Assembly (NCBI GenBank): GCA_964549635.1
Contig: CAZJVJ010000017.1
Coordinates: 1-23,812, forward strand
Direction: 5' to 3'
DNA length: 23,812 nt
Source: VGNY01 sp964549635
GTDB taxonomy: Bacteria > Chloroflexota > Dehalococcoidia > GIF9 > UBA5629
This document shows positions 15,719-23,755 of the stretch, piece after piece. The translations under genes and the position numbers were made by a program. A model generated the notes under the pieces. It saw only the letters and a program-made list of their open reading frames with translations. It had not been told where the DNA came from and did no database searches. The stretch's first letter is position 1. Each line of letters opens with the position of its first letter.

Positions 15719-16015
15719 ATGGCAACGAAACTTGAACCGTTAGGTGACAGGGTAGTAGTCAAACCCAAACCTAAAGAGGAGGTCACAAAAGGCGGCATAG
15801 TCCTGCCGGACACCGCCAAGGAGAAACCGCAAGAGGGGGAGGTTATTGCGGTTGGTCCCGGCAGGCTTACTGATGACGGCAAAAGAATAGCTATGGATAT
15901 AAAAGTAGGTGACATCGTTATCTATGCCAAATACGGAGGCACTGAAATAAAAGAGGATGATGAGGAGCTGATTATCCTAAGAGAAAGCGACATCTTAGCC
16001 AGAAAGGTGAAATAA
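15719..16015 (+). CDS. groS: Co-chaperonin GroES
   Basis: 98-residue lid subunit of the GroEL chaperonin. Canonical LEPLGDRVVVKPKPKEE and GGIVLPDTAKEKPQEGEV (the mobile loop with GGI), VGDIVIYAKYGGTEIK and EELIILRESDILA. Ribosome site GGAGG 9 nt before the ATG. Under CIRCE control and followed 27 nt later by groEL. Confidence 0.98.
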   Translation: MATKLEPLGDRVVVKPKPKEEVTKGGIVLPDTAKEKPQEGEVIAVGPGRLTDDGKRIAMDIKVGDIVIYAKYGGTEIKEDDEELIILRESDILARKVK

Positions 16016-16042
16016 ACAAAGCAAAAGGAGGTGGTTTGAAAC

Positions 16043-17650
16043 ATGGCAAAACAAATTATTTACGGCGAAGAGGCAAGGCGCGCACTAAAGGCAGGTGTTG
16101 ATGCACTTGCCAATGCTGTCAAAGTAACCCTTGGTCCACGAGGGCGTCCTGTAGCCCTGGAGAGGAAGTTTGGCGCACCAAACGTAATCAATGATGGTGT
16201 CTCCATAGCAAAGGACATTGAGCTACCAGATCCCTTTGAAAACATGGGGGCTCAGCTGGTCAAAGAAGCAGCCACCAAGACTAATGACAAATGTGGCGAC
16301 GGTACAACCACAGCTACGGTTCTGGCACAGGCCGTCATAAGTGAGGGCTTCAAGAACATCGCTGCAGGCGCTGATGCCATGGCTATAAAGCGTGGCATTG
16401 AGAAAGGGGTAGCCGCACTTGTAGAAGAGCTGAAGAAAATGGCGACTCCGGTGACCACCAAAGAACAGGTCGCTCAGGTAGCCACTATTTCAGCCGCGGA
16501 TCCTGAAATCGGTAATCTGATTGCCGAAGTGATGGAAAAAGTTGGCAAAGATGGGGTGATCACCGTTGAGGAGTCGAAGGGTCTGCAGTTTGAGACCGAG
16601 TATGTAGAAGGTATGGAATTCGACCGCGGCTATATCAGCCCTTATTTTATCACCAACCCCGAACTTATGAAGGCAGAACTTGAAGACCCCTATATCCTAA
16701 TCACTGACAAGAAGATCTCAGCGATTTCTGAGCTCCTGCCGATCCTGGAGAAAGTGCTACAGGTCTCTAAGAACTTTGTGGTCATCGCAGAAGATGTGGA
16801 GGGGGAAGCTTTAGCCACGCTGGTAGTCAATAAACTGCGCGGTACCATCAACTGTCTCGCAGTGAAAGCACCTGGGTTTGGTGACAGGCGCAAGGCAATG
16901 CTTGAAGACATAGCAATCCTCACCGGTGGCAAAGTCATATCTGAAGAAGTCGGCAGAAAACTTGACTCGGCTACAATGGCTGACCTTGGCAGGGCAAGGA
17001 AAGTGGTTGCTGACAAAGACAACACCACCATCGTGGAGGGTAAAGGATCTGAAGAGGCGATCCAAGCCCGTATCAAACAGATAAAAGCACAGATTGAAGA
17101 GACCACTTCAGACTATGACAAAGAAAAACTGCAAGAAAGACTAGCTAAACTGGCTGGCGGGGTAGCAGTGATCAAAGTCGGTGCCGCTACCGAAGTCGAG
17201 CTTAAAGAAAAGAAGCACCGGGTCGAAGATGCCCTGTCCGCAACCAGAGCCGCGGTAGAGGAAGGAATCCTGCCGGGCGGCGGTGTAGCCCTGATCAACG
17301 CCGTGCCTGCGCTGGACAAGGTAAAGGTGGAGGGCGACGAAGCTGTCGGTGTTTCCATCCTAAAGCGGGCTCTGGAAGAGCCACTGCGCTGGATAGCCGA
17401 AAATGCTGGACAAGAAGGCTCAGTGGTGATAGACAAAGTTAAACGCAGCAAGAAGGGCGTAGGTTATGATGCGCTGCGCGACGAGTTTGGTGACATGGTC
17501 GCTAAAGGTATTATCGATCCACTCAAAGTCACCAGGACCGCACTGGAGAACGCTGCCAGCATCGCAAATATGATCCTCACCACCGAGTCTCTTGTAGCCG
17601 ACATTCCAGAGAAAGAGAAGGCCGCCACGCCGCCTATGCCCGAATATTAA
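16043..17650 (+). CDS. groL: Chaperonin GroEL
   Basis: 535-residue Hsp60 subunit that folds proteins in an ATP-driven double ring. Canonical motifs: VKVTLGPRGRPV, the nucleotide loop NDGVSIAKDIELPDPFENMGAQLVKEAA with GDGTTTATVLAQ, PGFGDRRKAMLEDIA in the apical domain, and GILPGGGVALI. The C terminus ends KAATPPMPEY instead of the flexible GGM repeats of many GroELs; similar short non-GGM tails occur in related phyla. Strong ribosome site AAGGAGGTGG. Followed by a strong terminator. Confidence 0.98.
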   Translation: MAKQIIYGEEARRALKAGVDALANAVKVTLGPRGRPVALERKFGAPNVINDGVSIAKDIELPDPFENMGAQLVKEAATKTNDKCGDGTTTATVLAQAVISEGFKNIAAGADAMAIKRGIEKGVAALVEELKKMATPVTTKEQVAQVATISAADPEIGNLIAEVMEKVGKDGVITVEESKGLQFETEYVEGMEFDRGYISPYFITNPELMKAELEDPYILITDKKISAISELLPILEKVLQVSKNFVVIAEDVEGEALATLVVNKLRGTINCLAVKAPGFGDRRKAMLEDIAILTGGKVISEEVGRKLDSATMADLGRARKVVADKDNTTIVEGKGSEEAIQARIKQIKAQIEETTSDYDKEKLQERLAKLAGGVAVIKVGAATEVELKEKKHRVEDALSATRAAVEEGILPGGGVALINAVPALDKVKVEGDEAVGVSILKRALEEPLRWIAENAGQEGSVVIDKVKRSKKGVGYDALRDEFGDMVAKGIIDPLKVTRTALENAASIANMILTTESLVADIPEKEKAATPPMPEY

Positions 17651-17660
17651 TCTACACTGA

Positions 17661-17704
17661 ACCCCCGGGCTATCCGAAAGGGTAGTCCCGGGGGTCCTTT
17701 TTAT
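17661..17704 (+). terminator. Rho-independent terminator after groEL
   Basis: ACCCCCGGG-CTATCC-GAAA-GGGTAGT-CCCGGGGGT folds into a long GC-rich stem (9 bp plus 6 bp, one bulged T) closed by a GAAA loop at 17661-17695, followed by CCTTTTT. The last Ts overlap the stop codon of the convergent M16 gene. For minus-strand transcripts the same hairpin lacks a following U-run. Confidence 0.93.
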
Positions 17705-18963
17705 ACATTGAGCACTCTCTCAAGTAAATCCGCTTTTCTTATCGGTCCCACCACAGCCAGGTTGAAAGCATTAGGATCAAACAGCCATCGTGCTACTCTT
17801 TCTAAATCCTCTCTGGTAATCGCCTCCACCAAAGAGATGACCTCGTCAACACTGAGTATACGCTTCGTCAGCAACTCCTGTGCCCCAAACCACCCAGCAA
17901 CATTGCGACTATTCTCCAGACTTAGCAGCAATCTTCCTTTGGCTATTTCTTTGGCTTTACAAAGCTCTGACTCTGACAGGTCATCTTTAACAGCAAGCAA
18001 CTCATCAATAATTGCTTTGAGCGCAGCCTCAGCTTGCATCGGGTCAACGCCAGCATGAACTATGAAAGCGCCAGTATCAGTGAAATGGTCAGCATAGCTC
18101 TGGATTTCGTAGGCAAGCCCCTTTTCCTCCCTTAACTTGAGAAACAGCCGGCTGCTCATTCCCTCACCCAGAACAATACTTAAAAGGTCAACGGCATAAC
18201 GGTCAGGGTCAAAGAATGACACACCCGGCACGCCCAAGCAAAGCTGGAGTTGCTCTGTTTCCCGAAATTCTATCCTCAACCGCCCTTGTCCCACAAACCC
18301 GGCACTGGAAAAACCACTCGGTATTTTGCCATCCTCCCACTGACTGACAGCCTCACTAATAACATCCAGCGCCTGTTTCTGGTCTATATCGCCAGCAATA
18401 CTCGCCACAACATTGTTTGGCAGGTAATGGTCACGGTGAAACTGGGTAATCTGCTGCCTAGTTAGAGAACCCACGATCTCCTTGCTTCCAGCAATATCAC
18501 GACCCAATGGTTTCCCTGGCCAGAGAAGCTCGTCAATTAGCATTGCCACACGTTGTCTCGGAGAATCCAAAGTCATGTTTATCTCTTCGACTATTACCTG
18601 GCGCTCCCGCTCTATATCATCTGCCTCAAGACGAGGATTGCAAATCAGGTCTACCAAGACATCAACAGCCAGAGCAAAGTGCTTGGTCGGCACTCGACAC
18701 CAGAAAGATGTCAGCTCCTTGTCTGTGCCGCCATTAAGCAGACCACCCACGCTTTCTATAGCCTCGCTGATCTCCTTGGCACTCTTTCGCTTCCGCGTTC
18801 CCTTAAAGCAAAGGTGCTCTAGAAAATGGGCAACACCAGCCTGCGAATCCATCTCGTATCTCGGTCCAGCACCTATAAAAAATACTATCGATACCGAACG
18901 CGTGTGCGGTAACTCGCTGGTGATCACACGCATACCGTTGGCCAGAGTCGTCTTTTGGTACAC
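17701..18963 (-). CDS. M16 family zinc metallopeptidase
   Basis: 420-residue processing-peptidase-like protease. The inverted zinc motif HFLEH (H46, E49 catalytic, H50) is followed 76 residues later by the third ligand E127 in EEINM, exactly the HxxEH-x76-E spacing. GLLNGGTDKELTSF is the usual GxxNAxTxxExT region, and the second half has GMSSRLFLKLREEKGLAYEI. This is the single-domain, active type. The GTG start at 18963 has no ribosome site; a near-consensus promoter ends 9 nt before it, so the mRNA should be leaderless. Confidence 0.93.
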   Translation of the reverse strand: MYQKTTLANGMRVITSELPHTRSVSIVFFIGAGPRYEMDSQAGVAHFLEHLCFKGTRKRKSAKEISEAIESVGGLLNGGTDKELTSFWCRVPTKHFALAVDVLVDLICNPRLEADDIERERQVIVEEINMTLDSPRQRVAMLIDELLWPGKPLGRDIAGSKEIVGSLTRQQITQFHRDHYLPNNVVASIAGDIDQKQALDVISEAVSQWEDGKIPSGFSSAGFVGQGRLRIEFRETEQLQLCLGVPGVSFFDPDRYAVDLLSIVLGEGMSSRLFLKLREEKGLAYEIQSYADHFTDTGAFIVHAGVDPMQAEAALKAIIDELLAVKDDLSESELCKAKEIAKGRLLLSLENSRNVAGWFGAQELLTKRILSVDEVISLVEAITREDLERVARWLFDPNAFNLAVVGPIRKADLLERVLNV

Positions 18964-19260
18964 TATGTCAAGATTCTACCTGTCATTCACTACGCCGTCA
19001 ATATATATCACACAGCTTGGTTACTAAACAGCCCTGGTGATATCATCACCGATACTTGCTTGACAGGATCCTCACTGCAAGGGTTGGCGACAGCGGTAAA
19101 AACCACCGGCCTCCAAACTAGCGTGCCCTCACCAAGGGTGCAGAAGCTACAGCATCACTTTGGAAAGGGTGTCCGAGCAACATCGCGCAGAAGCTTGCAC
19201 AACTTCCTTCCCCGCCGAGAAGTATAGTAAAATACGATTCCAAACGCACAGGAGGAAGAG
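18964..19260. other. Divergent intergenic region between M16 protease and acyl-CoA ligase
   Basis: Contains the M16 promoter, a palindrome GGTGAT-ATC-ATCACC at 19036-19050, and AGGAGGA just before the ligase start. A -10-like TATAGT/TAAAAT near 19224-19233 has no good -35. No protein or RNA gene is recognisable in the rest. Confidence 0.5.
18973..19001 (-). promoter_or_regulatory. Promoter of the M16 protease gene (leaderless type)
   Basis: Minus strand -35 TTGACG (18996-19001), 17-nt spacer, -10 TAGAAT (18973-18978). The start codon follows after 9 nt, so the transcript would carry at most about 3 nt of leader. Confidence 0.75.
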
Positions 19261-20862
19261 ATGAATCTCGCCAGGTTTTTAGAGGATAACATTAAAAGGT
19301 TTGGGGAATACGACTTCGTATGGTTTGAAGAGCAGTGGTACACCAATGTCCAGCTTAGTCACGAAGTAAATAAACTGGGAAATGTCCTGAAACAACTCGA
19401 TGTAAAAAGAGGTGATCGTGTAGGCGTACAGTTGTCCAACTGTGTTGACTTAATCAAAGCTTTCTTCGCTATTTTCAAGATCGGTGCCGTGGTCGTGCCT
19501 GTCAACCCTTCACTCCGTGCTCCTGACCTCGCTTACATATATCAAGACACTGGTATGGCAACGCTGATCAGCAGCTCAGAATACATTGATAGAATAAAGT
19601 CCGCCATACCTGAAGCTCCACAGCTAAAAAATATACTGCTGGTCGACCAGCCCCTAGAAGGTACCCTTTCCATACGGACACTAATCGAAAAAGCCCCTGA
19701 TCATCTGGCGCTGGCTGATACTGACAATGACGACCTTGCTGTGCTTCTGTATACCGCTGGAACCACCGGCAGACCGAAGGGTGTTATGCTGACACACTAT
19801 AACTTCTATACTCTGGTATCCGGATATTATGAGCAGGTGCTGCTGGATACAAGGGGTATTTGTATTACTGGCAAGGTGCGGCAATGGGATCCTAGACAGG
19901 GTAAACTTATCGAGAAGGATATCGAGGTCTTCGGAGTAAACCGCAGACGCGTCTCTCTGATAACTCTGCCATTATTCCACGGCTACGGTATCTTCGCAGT
20001 CAACCTCGAATTCCTTACTGGTGGAAAATTGATCGTGCTCAGGAGATGGGACACTGAAGAGGCGATGAAAGCCATCGAAAGGTTTAAGGTCACTGATTTC
20101 CGTGGCATACCAACCATGTATATCCAGATACTGAACCACCCCAACGCTGACAAATACGATTTCAGCTCGTTAGAAACTTGCATCTGCGGTGCTGCACCGA
20201 TGCCTTTGGAAATAGCCCGCCAATGGAAAGAAAGATATGGTATAGACATCTGGGAGGGATACGGACTCAGTGAAGCTACAGCAGTCAACTGTGGGAACGT
20301 GGCCGAAAGGCGACCTCCCAAATATGGCTCGGTAGGAAAATGCTATCAAAAGTGCAACACTATTAAAATTTTTGACGAGAGTGGTCACGAACTGCCACCA
20401 AGACAAACCGGCGAAGTCGTTATTAAAGGTCCCACCGTGATGAAGGGCTACTGGAATAAGCCCACTGAAACAGCCGAGGCTTTGCGAAATGGTTGGCTTT
20501 ATACTGGTGACATAGGTTATATGGATGATGATGGTTATCTCTATCTCACCGAACGAAAGAAAGACCTCATCATCAGGGGCGGCGAAAATATATATCCAAA
20601 GGAGGTGGAAGACGTCCTGTATAAGCATCCACAGGTACTGGAAGCAGCAGTTGTCGGCATCCCAGACCAGATCTACGGCGAAGAAGTGAAAGCCTTCGTT
20701 GTGTTGAAAACGCCTAATTCAGTTACCGCACAAGAACTAATGGACTTCTGCAAACAATATTTACCCACGTATAAAAGGCCGAAGTCTATCGAGTTTCTTG
20801 ACGCACTGCCAAAAAGCGATGTGGGTAAGATACTGCGACGGGAGCTGAGGAAATTGGGTTAA
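19261..20862 (+). CDS. AMP-binding acyl-CoA ligase with an internal insertion
   Basis: 533-residue acyl/aryl-CoA ligase. Motifs are LLYTAGTTGRPKG (162-174), LPLFHGYG (236-243), EGYGLSEAT (332-340), GWLYTGD (411-417), RKKDLIIRGGENIYPKEVE (about 432-450), and the catalytic lysine in SDVGK (K523). Compared with usual relatives, about 30-35 extra residues lie between the A3 and A4 motifs (about 195-230: DTRGICITGKVRQWDP and following). The substrate is not predictable. Good ribosome site AGGAGGA. Shares little beyond the core motifs with the ligase at 858-2591. Confidence 0.93.
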   Translation: MNLARFLEDNIKRFGEYDFVWFEEQWYTNVQLSHEVNKLGNVLKQLDVKRGDRVGVQLSNCVDLIKAFFAIFKIGAVVVPVNPSLRAPDLAYIYQDTGMATLISSSEYIDRIKSAIPEAPQLKNILLVDQPLEGTLSIRTLIEKAPDHLALADTDNDDLAVLLYTAGTTGRPKGVMLTHYNFYTLVSGYYEQVLLDTRGICITGKVRQWDPRQGKLIEKDIEVFGVNRRRVSLITLPLFHGYGIFAVNLEFLTGGKLIVLRRWDTEEAMKAIERFKVTDFRGIPTMYIQILNHPNADKYDFSSLETCICGAAPMPLEIARQWKERYGIDIWEGYGLSEATAVNCGNVAERRPPKYGSVGKCYQKCNTIKIFDESGHELPPRQTGEVVIKGPTVMKGYWNKPTETAEALRNGWLYTGDIGYMDDDGYLYLTERKKDLIIRGGENIYPKEVEDVLYKHPQVLEAAVVGIPDQIYGEEVKAFVVLKTPNSVTAQELMDFCKQYLPTYKRPKSIEFLDALPKSDVGKILRRELRKLG

Positions 20863-20932
20863 TGTCACCCGGGCTCTGCTAAGCAACCCTGATCACGTTT
20901 AAACCAATGCTGGATAAGCTACAAAAGTCTAA

Positions 20933-20961
20933 TTGACCTTTTGGGCAGCCATTGCTATACT
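20933..20961 (+). promoter_or_regulatory. Promoter of bioY
   Basis: -35 TTGACC (20933-20938), 17-nt spacer, -10 TATACT (20956-20961), giving a leader of about 30 nt that holds the ribosome site. No BirA-type operator was recognised. Confidence 0.75.
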
Positions 20962-20998
20962 TTTTACAAATTCCCAATTCACAGGAGGCAATTACACC

Positions 20999-21583
20999 GT
21001 GGAAAAGGCTTTAAGGTACCCGGTATTGATTGATATCGTCTTGCCTAAAAAGGGGCTTCTTGCAAATGCTGCTCTAGTGCTTGGCTTTGCCTTACTCACA
21101 GCTGCTTCAGCCCAAATAAGCTTCTGGATAGGTCCGGTGCCTGTAACCGGCCAGACTTTTGCAGTCTTGCTGGCAGGTGCTTTCCTTGGTAGCGCACGCG
21201 GGGCACTCAGCCAGCTAACTTACCTGGCCATTGGAGCAACAGGCATACCATTCTGGTTCGCAGCAGGCGGTGTCCCAGGAATCGCGCGCCTGCTGGGACC
21301 GACCGGAGGATATTTAATCGGATTTGTCGCTGGAGCTTTCGTCACCGGCTGGCTGGCAGAAAAAGGGTGGGATCGTCACTTCTGGAAAACAGCCTTAGCC
21401 ATGCTTGCAGGAAATGCCACAATATACGCATTCGGACTGCCCCGCTTAGCCTGCTTTGTTCCCCCAGACTCTGTGTTGAAGCTTGGGCTATACCCTTTCA
21501 TTGCTGGGGACGTCATTAAATTGATAGCCGCCTCTTTAGCTTTACCTGGCAGCTGGCAGATACTCAAACTCATTAAGAAATGA
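20999..21583 (+). CDS. bioY: Biotin transporter BioY (ECF S component)
   Basis: 194-residue membrane protein with about six hydrophobic segments. The BioY pattern is clear: ISFWIGPVPVTGQTFAVLLAGAFLGSARGA, YLAIGATGIPFWFAAGG, LLGPTGGYLIGF and FIAGDVIKLIAA. It binds biotin in the membrane and normally works with the EcfA/EcfT energising module, which is not encoded here. GTG start at 20999, chosen because AGGAGG lies 10 nt ahead and the frame upstream of it overlaps the promoter. Confidence 0.93.
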   Translation: MEKALRYPVLIDIVLPKKGLLANAALVLGFALLTAASAQISFWIGPVPVTGQTFAVLLAGAFLGSARGALSQLTYLAIGATGIPFWFAAGGVPGIARLLGPTGGYLIGFVAGAFVTGWLAEKGWDRHFWKTALAMLAGNATIYAFGLPRLACFVPPDSVLKLGLYPFIAGDVIKLIAASLALPGSWQILKLIKK

Positions 21584-21622
21584 CAGGGCTGTAACAGTCG
21601 AACCTGCTTGTGAGGTGCAAGT

Positions 21623-22261
21623 TTGGAAATCATCTGGCTGGGGCACTCTTGCTTTCGACTCAAGGGGAAAACAGTAAATATTGTTACCGATCCTTGCCCG
21701 CCGGATCTAGGCTACTCAATAGGCAGACTTTCTGCTGATATAGTAACAATAAGCCACTCCCACACTGGCCATACCTTCACACAAGCGATCGCCGGAGAGT
21801 TTAAAGTATTGAAGGGCCCTGGAGAATATGAACTCAAGAATACCTTCGTCACCGGCATCTCTACATGGCACGACCAAGTCCAGGGTGAAAAGCTGGGTAA
21901 GAACACGGTATACCTCCTTGAGGTAGATGGGCTAGTATTATGTCATCTGGGTGATATCGGACATCTACCTTCTTCCGAACTGATAGAGGAATTCGGCGAT
22001 ATTAATGTGCTGTTCATACCTATTGGAGGAGTATCAACCTTGGGTGGAACAACGGCTGCCGAGATGGTAAGGCGACTAACTCCCAGGTTTGTCATCCCCA
22101 TGCACTACAAGACACCGGTGCTAACCAGAGACCTCGAACCCGTAGACAGATTCCTCAAAGAACTAGGCTTGAAAGAGGTCCCCCATCAACCAAAGCTTTC
22201 CGTCACTCGTTCTACACTCCCTACGAACACACAGGTGATAGTTTTAGACTATCCACAGTAA
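21623..22261 (+). CDS. Metallo-beta-lactamase-fold protein (UlaG/YtnP-like, Lactamase_B_3)
   Basis: 212-residue MBL-fold hydrolase. The N terminus MEIIWLGHSCFRLKG is typical of the UlaG-like subgroup. The metal motif reads ISHSHTGH (H45, H47, H50), with Gly at the position normally occupied by Asp in HxHxDH. Later ligands are present: HLGDIGH (D111) and MHYKT (H161). The function cannot be assigned, and metal binding may be altered. TTG start with GAGGTG 6 nt ahead; 39 nt after bioY and probably co-transcribed. Confidence 0.88.
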   Translation: MEIIWLGHSCFRLKGKTVNIVTDPCPPDLGYSIGRLSADIVTISHSHTGHTFTQAIAGEFKVLKGPGEYELKNTFVTGISTWHDQVQGEKLGKNTVYLLEVDGLVLCHLGDIGHLPSSELIEEFGDINVLFIPIGGVSTLGGTTAAEMVRRLTPRFVIPMHYKTPVLTRDLEPVDRFLKELGLKEVPHQPKLSVTRSTLPTNTQVIVLDYPQ

Positions 22262-22272
22262 CAGACCATCCT

Positions 22273-22301
22273 TTGACAGTATCTTAGCGCTACCGTAGAA
22301 T
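22273..22301 (+). promoter_or_regulatory. Promoter of the zinc-ribbon coiled-coil gene (leaderless type)
   Basis: Perfect -35 TTGACA (22273-22278), 17-nt spacer, -10 TAGAAT (22296-22301). The ATG follows after only 10 nt and there is no ribosome site, so the mRNA should have almost no leader. Confidence 0.8.
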
Positions 22302-22311
22302 AACGCTAGCC

Positions 22312-23007
22312 ATGAGCTTAGCCAAAAAGTTGTATGAATTGCAGCAGATCGAGCAGGAGATTCAACAACAACAGGGAATACTGACTGAAATAAACTTTCG
22401 GCTAAGCGAAAACACCCCACTACTCCAGGCAAGAGAGGAGCTTTCTAGATTGAAATCCCACCTGGACCAGAAGGAAAAACAACAGCGTGACCTGGAGTGG
22501 CAAATAGATGACCTGGAAAATAACCTTAAGCTGCTAAACAACAAGCTTTACGGCGGCACCATTAAGAACCCGAAAGAGTTGATCAACCTGGAGAAGGAAA
22601 TCGAAATCTTTAGGTCTAGAATCAAGCAAGCAGAAGAAGATCTCCTAGAGGTGATGGCTGAGATAGAAAAAATGCGCCACAAAATGAACACAAGCCAGGA
22701 ACAGCTTAAAAAAATAGAGACTGAGTGGCAAGCCGAATGCAAAATTCTCAGTGAAAAACAGGCAGAGGTAGAGGTTCAGCTAGCTGAACTGGAACAGAAA
22801 CGAAATGACATGGTCTCCCGAATCGACCCTCAGTCTCTGGAAACATACCGGAACCTTATACTGCGCAAAGGGCAAGCCGTGGTGAAAGTTGAACAAGGAA
22901 AATGCCAGGGATGCCATATCACCCTGCCAGTTAGCGAATGGCATAAGGTTAGAGCTGGTAATCTGGCGCATTGCAGCAGTTGTGGCAGAATTCTTTTTCT
23001 AGGCTGA
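22312..23007 (+). CDS. Coiled-coil protein with C-terminal C4 zinc ribbon (HP0958/DUF164-like)
   Basis: 231 residues. A long antiparallel coiled coil (about 5-175) is interrupted by the turn YGGTIKNPKEL (80-90), a hallmark of this family. A C4 zinc ribbon follows: GKCQGCH (C198, C201) and HCSSCGR (C221, C224). The family includes Helicobacter HP0958, a sigma-54/flagellar factor, and mycobacterial Rv2229c. Here, as in mycobacteria, it precedes an RNase HI-like gene, suggesting a nucleic-acid-related role. Start ATG at 22312, directly after the promoter. Confidence 0.88.
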   Translation: MSLAKKLYELQQIEQEIQQQQGILTEINFRLSENTPLLQAREELSRLKSHLDQKEKQQRDLEWQIDDLENNLKLLNNKLYGGTIKNPKELINLEKEIEIFRSRIKQAEEDLLEVMAEIEKMRHKMNTSQEQLKKIETEWQAECKILSEKQAEVEVQLAELEQKRNDMVSRIDPQSLETYRNLILRKGQAVVKVEQGKCQGCHITLPVSEWHKVRAGNLAHCSSCGRILFLG

Positions 23008-23022
23008 ACAAAAAGAGTTTAA

Positions 23023-23445
23023 ATGCATCTAAAGATATTTGCTGACGGTGCCTCTTGGGGAAATCCAGGACCAGCAGCCATCGGGGTGGTGATCAAAGAT
23101 GAAGATGGCACTGAGTTGTTCACAATCTCCCGATACATCGGGAACGCAACCAACAATCAGGCTGAATATCAGGCAGTCATTGCAGCGCTTCAGGCAGCAA
23201 GAAATTTCAAGCCTGAAAAAATCACGCTCCACATCGACTCAGAGCTGGTAGCCAAGCAACTCGACAGCCGCTACAAGGTAAAGAGCCCAACACTGTACCC
23301 TTTGCACAAGAAAGCCAGTGAATTGTCCTCCAAATTCACCAATTTCCGCATAGTGAACATCAAAAACACAGAAAATAATGCCGCCCATCAACTAGCCAAG
23401 ACAGCTCTGAAGAAGGCTACCAAAAGCAGCACGACCCGGAGATAA
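23023..23445 (+). CDS. RNase HI-like protein (RVT_3 family)
   Basis: 140 residues with the RNase H fold: FADGASWGNPGPAAIG (D8), NNQAEYQAVIAAL (E48), HIDSELVAKQL (D72) and the final NNAAHQLAKTA. In most active members the last motif is NxxADxLA, and here His (H122) replaces the fourth acidic residue. It may be catalytically weakened, or use the His. 16 nt after the zinc-ribbon gene, likely the same operon. Lysine-rich C terminus. Ribosome site AGAG. Confidence 0.88.
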   Translation: MHLKIFADGASWGNPGPAAIGVVIKDEDGTELFTISRYIGNATNNQAEYQAVIAALQAARNFKPEKITLHIDSELVAKQLDSRYKVKSPTLYPLHKKASELSSKFTNFRIVNIKNTENNAAHQLAKTALKKATKSSTTRR

Positions 23446-23524
23446 GAAAATACACCGCAAGATTTTGCCGCTCAAGCCCATAAACTTTTCCTTCTCGGCT
23501 TCGTTTTTCTTAGCGAATCAAGAA

Positions 23525-23755
23525 ATGGAGGCAGTAAATCCGTTAATTAAGGATTTCATCCTTTTTTGCATAGAACGCCGCGGCATGGAGTGGCCAGCCC
23601 TCTACGACGAAATGGCACGCGTAGCAGCACAGCGCCTATTTCGCGGACTGGGCATCGCCGAATTAAGAGGATTGGGCCTCTCTCTGGCGCTTGACAGCTT
23701 GGACAAGACTTTCGAACTGGTTAAGCAGCTCACAAGTCAACCCGAAAAAGACTGA
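23525..23755 (+). CDS. Small hypothetical protein
   Basis: 76 residues from the ATG at 23525; an in-frame TTG at 23465 would give 96. The body (LIKDFILFCIERRGMEWPALYDEMARVAAQRLF, broken here for reading only) is helical, with a following GLG-x-x-ELRGLGLSL segment. No metal ligands or membrane span. No clear ribosome site. I do not recognise the family. An inverted repeat CTGAAC/GTTCAG (23752-23770) lies at its end without a U-run. Confidence 0.6.
   Translation: MEAVNPLIKDFILFCIERRGMEWPALYDEMARVAAQRLFRGLGIAELRGLGLSLALDSLDKTFELVKQLTSQPEKD

Noticed and set aside
19060..19065. Perfect TTGACA in the ligase upstream region
   Set aside because: No -10 hexamer at 16-18 nt downstream.
18955..19227. 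90-codon frame in the M16/ligase intergenic region
   Set aside because: Starts across the M16 start codon, has no ribosome site and looks like chance.
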